Source: Tanytarsus gracilentus (taxonomy: Eukaryota > Arthropoda > Insecta > Diptera > Chironomidae). From it: DNA of 64,000 bases. The stretch is from positions 682,001-746,000 of the forward strand of contig JAXRKN010000038.1 of NCBI GenBank assembly GCA_038502055.1, in the 5' to 3' direction. Positions within the stretch are counted from its first letter, which is position 1, and each line of letters begins with the position of its first letter. The notes below the pieces were generated by a model. That model was not told the DNA's origin and ran no database searches. It saw nothing but the letters and a program-made list of their open reading frames with translations. This document shows, one piece after another, positions 59,310-64,000 of this stretch. Made by a program: the position numbers and the translations under genes.

Positions 59310-62300
59310 TTGATAAAAATAATAATAATAATTTTGAAGGGCAAAAATTTGCTCTCGAGAGAAAAAACCAAAAAGAACTACGACGATGACAATCGAGTTT
59401 GTTTATCTTCTTTTTCGCATCACCAGTGTGACTATTATGATATTTTCAATTGAAAGAAGAAAAACAAAGAAATGTCAACGCTGTCGCTACATTTATTTTA
59501 CAGTCGGTGGTGGTGACATTGAATCTTTTTTGGCTGCAAAATGACACACACACTTTATACAACCAGCCTAGTTATATTGAGCCCAATTACCATCCATATG
59601 AAGCACAACCCATGCCAGAAAGAATCATTGCGTGTGTGCCAATTTTTACATATTGACAAAAAGTATTCATTTCCATCCCCACACAACCCTTAGAGATATT
59701 CATCCCCATTATAATTCTTAAATATGCTAATGTGTGTTTAAAAATGGAATATGCTGTAAAACACAAAAAAATGTATGTGGCATCAAAAAAAAATACTGTT
59801 AAATCCCACAATCTATGTTTTAATAGAAAATCTGTGTACGAAAAAAAATCTTTAAATAAAATTTGCCGAAAAAAAAACAATCAAAAGAGGAAGAGATATG
59901 AGTTCTTTCAAAAAGCGCGGAGATTAAATATGTACATACTGAATTTAATGAGATTTGTTTCTGCTGCTGAAAATAAAAATCGCTGGAACAAGACACGAAT
60001 CACGATGATTCATTAAGAATTTATTTCCACGAATTTTAAGCGCAATTTAAATTTTTCAAAAGCAATATTTGCGCTCTTAATTCATAAATCAAATTCGTAA
60101 TTATTCAGATGACAAGGTGATGACGAGAATGGAATGTAATTAATAGCTCAAATGTGGCTTTTTAATATTGGTTAGAAATTTAAATTTATGTTTATATTTT
60201 AATTGATGAGATTTTTGGAGCTTTTGGCATTTCACATTTTAACAATCAGCTTTTGGAATAAAAAATTACTCGAGTTTTTAACACAATGAAAATTCAACAA
60301 AAATTTTAATTTAAATTTTTGTAATGGAAATTTTTCATCAAAACTCCATTTTTATTTTCTGAAATTGTCAACGAAATTTTCATTTTCTAAATCAATCACA
60401 ATTAACGCCAAGCTCTTGTCGCATGCCTCGAAGAAAAAATCCCCTAAATCTTTCCATATTGTCCACTCTCTTAAAAAAAGCCATGAAATGAAAGAGAAAA
60501 GTTTTTTGATATTTTTCATTACAGCAGAAATAAAAATCATAAAGCAGTAAAATTTTCTCTATCTCAGCGCTTTGTTTGCAAAAGCGATATAAAAATTAGG
60601 CAAGAAAAAAATAAAAATTATGATGACGACATTTATGTTTTGTATGCTGTAGCAACAGCGGAGAGACTAAATTTGCTACACATTTCTTGTGAAAGGCAAA
60701 GAAGAACTCATGAGGTGATGATGATTGTCGCATTTGGAGGGTTTCGAGTTCAAGTGATTTTGAAAAAATACAAAAAATTATTTAAATTTTCGAAACTCAA
60801 CTCATTGAACTTCCGTTATAAAAAAATTATTTCTTAATTAAAAAGCTTTCGTACTCCATATGCTACACACTCATTACCTTCTGATATCATAATAAGCGTA
60901 ATTAAAACAAACAAAAAAATTATTGAGACACAAAAAGTCTCCAAATTTTTCGGCTAAATGTTTTCTAGACAAATAAAAAAGATGGGAATTTATGTAGCAT
61001 AATCATTTATTCACATAACAGAAAGTAATTATAACAAATTCACCACACACACGCATCATCATCATCATCATGGCCAACAATTAATTACCATTGATGGAGA
61101 AAATAAATGTTGTTGCACATGGAAAAATTATTCTCTTGCAAAATTATTGTGTTTTATGGTGATGATGTGAAAACTCTGCACAGAAAAAAAAGTATTGTAC
61201 ATTTAAATTGAATTCATGTTCTTTTTGCGGGTCTGAAACAATAATGAGCATATTTTTCTTCGCTCACACTTCGGCATACATAAGCATCTAATTTACCTCG
61301 CTCATACTTAACTACCGCCCCGTGAGAAGTGTATCATGTGAAGAAATTTAATCAAGATTTGCATTAAAAAATTTTTGTCGCGTCTCGATTCAAAAATTAC
61401 TCAACGACTTTGTTTTCTTTGCAAAATAAAAAAAAACTAAAATGGCTTGATGGTTTGAGGGCGATAAGCGAAAGGAGTCGAGACTGGCATACATGAAGGT
61501 TGATGATCTGATCTTGATGACATAACAATTCATGAGTTAGAGTCTTACAAATGACTTCAACTAAGCACACGTTAATTATTTATTCATCTCACGAGATGAC
61601 AAAATCGTTAAAAATTTAAAACTCGTTTCGCAAACTTTATATTTTTAATTGCATCGTTAATTCAATCTTAAAAATGATGAGAAGAACTCTTTTGGAAATA
61701 AATCTCTAAAAAATTAAAATTAAACGATTTCTGAAGCTTCTCGACAAAAAAAATCCAAATCAGCTTTAAATCTCATTTTCTCAATTCCGTTTCAGCAAAG
61801 TGAATTTAAACGCAGCATGCTTAAACTTTTTTTGAAATTCTTTTTTATCAGAACAATTTCACCAACTCTTGTACAGAGCATTAACATCATGTCAATTCAA
61901 AGAATTGCATACAAAAAAAGTTAATAAATGTTGCAAAACTTTTTCCTCTGAATTGAGGAAAAAAATTCACAATAAGTGCAGTTTAAAAATTTCCATTTCT
62001 GAGCTTTCAACTCTTTGTCAACATTGAAAAACAGCAATAAATGAAAAAGCACTGACACAGCAACAAAGAGAAATGAAATGGAGTGAAGAGAGAAATGATG
62101 CAAGTCTGATAAAGTGATATTAAAGCATTGACTCAGTAGATATTGGGTTGATAAGTTTTTCAGAAAGAAAGAAACTTTTTCTATATTCACTTCTGGTGAA
62201 CAGATGCGAGTGTTACAGAATTGTTTTAAAGCAACGGATGCGGTTGAAAGGGATTTTTCATGTACTCTCATTTCTTGAATGTTCTGCGGGCGTTTTTTTC

Positions 62301-64000
62301 TCAAGGAAAAAGTTAAAAGGCCTGAGGATGTGTGGAGATGAGGATGAGATAAAGATAAAAGGCAGAATAAGGTTGAGAGGTGGAATAAAATGCGAATGAG
62401 ATTTCTTTCATGAAACTTTCTTTAGTGGGTTTAGAATTTTTAATAATTTTTTTCCTGGAATTTTCTCTTTTTTGAATAACAAAAGTTACATAAATTATTT
62501 TTTAATATAAAAATACTTTCGAAATCTCACTGAGCTTTCCTCAATGAATTTCATTAAAAGGTGCACACAAGGCTGTCTCCTTTTATTTCATTTTCATGAA
62601 AACTCATCTTGAGTAAATAAAAAAGAATTTCCAGAGTTTTCTCTGTATATACAGTTTAGCTTTTTTTGCGTTTATAGTTGAAGAGAAAAAGAGAGAATGG
62701 AAAAAGTGGTGCTAACTTATTGTGAAGGGGATGAAAATGCTGACATCAGTTTGAATCTCCTTTTGTTCTTTTTCCCACGTCATGTTATGAATTACTAATT
62801 TCTTACTTAATACACTTCCACAAGTATGTGAGAGGTAAAGTTGATGCGATGCGCGGAGGAGTTAAGAAAAAAATAAAGGTTAAGATTGATTAATTTGAAA
62901 TTGAATAGGAAAGTAGGATGCGATGGTGCTGTCAAATTGATCGGAAAAGTTGATTCTATTGGAATGAAATTATTTTTGTATAAATTAATGAGAAATTCTA
63001 AAATTAAATGGAATGATAATGGCGAGAAAGCTACTTAGTAATTAATTAATTGAGCGAATGACGGAGTGATGTGAATAATTTTTATAATTAAAAATCTGTT
63101 AAGTTAAATCTACCAAAAAAACCACTCGATTAATTCTTGTTTCATAAATTATCACATACATGCACACACATCACATCACGCGCTGCAACATTACTTTTTA
63201 ATTAAATAAGCATTCAATTAAGATTCTTTCATGTATTAATTTATTATGCGTCAATTGATTTCTCTCATATTTTTTACACAATAAATTTTTGAAAAGAGAT
63301 GAAAGTGAAAATTATCTCAGATCGCGCAAGAAAAATTATTGAGAGAAAAAGAGTTCAATATGATGCGATGCTTGCGTAAGATTTTTATGCAGGTTTATAC
63401 AAAAATAAAAGTTATTTGAAATAAATAATGGAGAAAAAAATTGTATTCTTCTTAAAAATAATATTTCCACCTGGAGTTTTTCTTTTCTATTTGCAGATTT
63501 AAATAAATTATAATAAATCATTTTATTTGCAGCCACCTGAAAAAAGGGGAAATTAAAAATTTCACGCATAAATTTCTTAAAAGTTTATTTTTTAAATTAT
63601 TTTCATAATTGAGAATATGCTACAAAAAAACATTATTTTAAAAAGGGGGTGAATGAAGAAGGCAGTAGAGCATGGGTCAAACCAAATATTTTGTTAAAAA
63701 TCAATTAGTTTGGTTCTGCATGAAAATTTGGTTGATATTTTGCAATCTACATCAATTTCAATTTGTTGGAATGACAATTAATTTTTTTTATATTCTTTTA
63801 CACGCGTTTTAATTTCTTCATATTTCATGCGGATTAACGCGAGACAATTAAGATTTATGCGATGAAAATTTTTCTTTATCAATTTAGCTCGTTAGTTATG
63901 GTGGTGGAGGAATTTTTCATTTCTTTTGAGACCTAAACAATATTAAGCGATTGAATAACTTAAAACATGTGTGTATCATTTATTTAAATAAAGTAAAAAG
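59310..64000. other. Downstream intergenic DNA, no gene recognised
   Basis: AT-rich sequence with scattered short open frames (59,450-59,656; 59,732-60,016; 61,921-62,304; 62,148-62,399) lacking domains. A short (catcat)n run lies near 61,056-61,073. Confidence 0.5.

Overview
The window looks like nuclear DNA from an insect, most likely a lower dipteran (midge or mosquito-like fly). It is very AT-rich, has long non-coding introns, short GT..AG introns inside compact genes, and insect-type proteins. The species cannot be fixed from the sequence alone. There are no bacterial operons, CRISPR arrays or viral genes.

Three genes can be supported with confidence. (1) A large Rap1 GTPase-activating protein gene (Rapgap1-like) runs along the + strand from about 28.5 kb, and perhaps from an untranslated exon near 25 kb, to 58,968. 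Its exons are a short N-terminal exon, a GoLoco-motif exon at 40.8-41.1 kb, an alternative first exon at 42.4-42.7 kb that bypasses the GoLoco motif, one large exon carrying the whole RapGAP domain at 56.2-57.8 kb, and two C-terminal exons ending in a coiled coil. The splice phases I worked out agree throughout. (2) A Golgi alpha-mannosidase II-type gene (five exons, 1119 aa, - strand, 34,143-37,748) is nested antisense inside the first Rapgap1 intron. (3) An apparently intronless secreted CUB-domain protein lies on the - strand at 12.2-13.7 kb.

The left end holds the most unusual layout. At 1,739-1,970 on the - strand is an exon that is paralogous, with identical splice phases, to the first coding exon of Rapgap1 at 28,552-28,747 on the + strand. 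A head-to-head second copy of the gene, or of its 5' part, therefore seems to run off the left edge. Upstream of it lie two diverged copies of a promoter/first-exon-like module (2.2-2.7 kb and 9.2-9.7 kb). A recent inverted duplication (core 14.93-16.38 kb against 32.49-33.95 kb, with older flanking matches at 17.5 kb and 30.6 kb) brackets the + strand N-terminal exon and ends about 50-200 bp from the mannosidase stop codon. Recombination between its arms would flip the N-terminal exon away from its gene and into line with the left-hand paralogue.

Other elements are a tRNA-like sequence with an extended 12-bp flanking stem (38.35-38.44 kb), a long near-perfect hairpin 256 bp upstream of the GoLoco exon (40.25-40.59 kb), and a probable non-autonomous transposable element with an internal 17-bp tandem repeat (50.58-51.52 kb). 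Most remaining DNA (2.7-9.0, 9.7-12.1, 17.7-25, 42.7-50.5, 51.6-56.2 and 59.3-64 kb) is AT-rich intron or intergenic sequence in which I see no gene.
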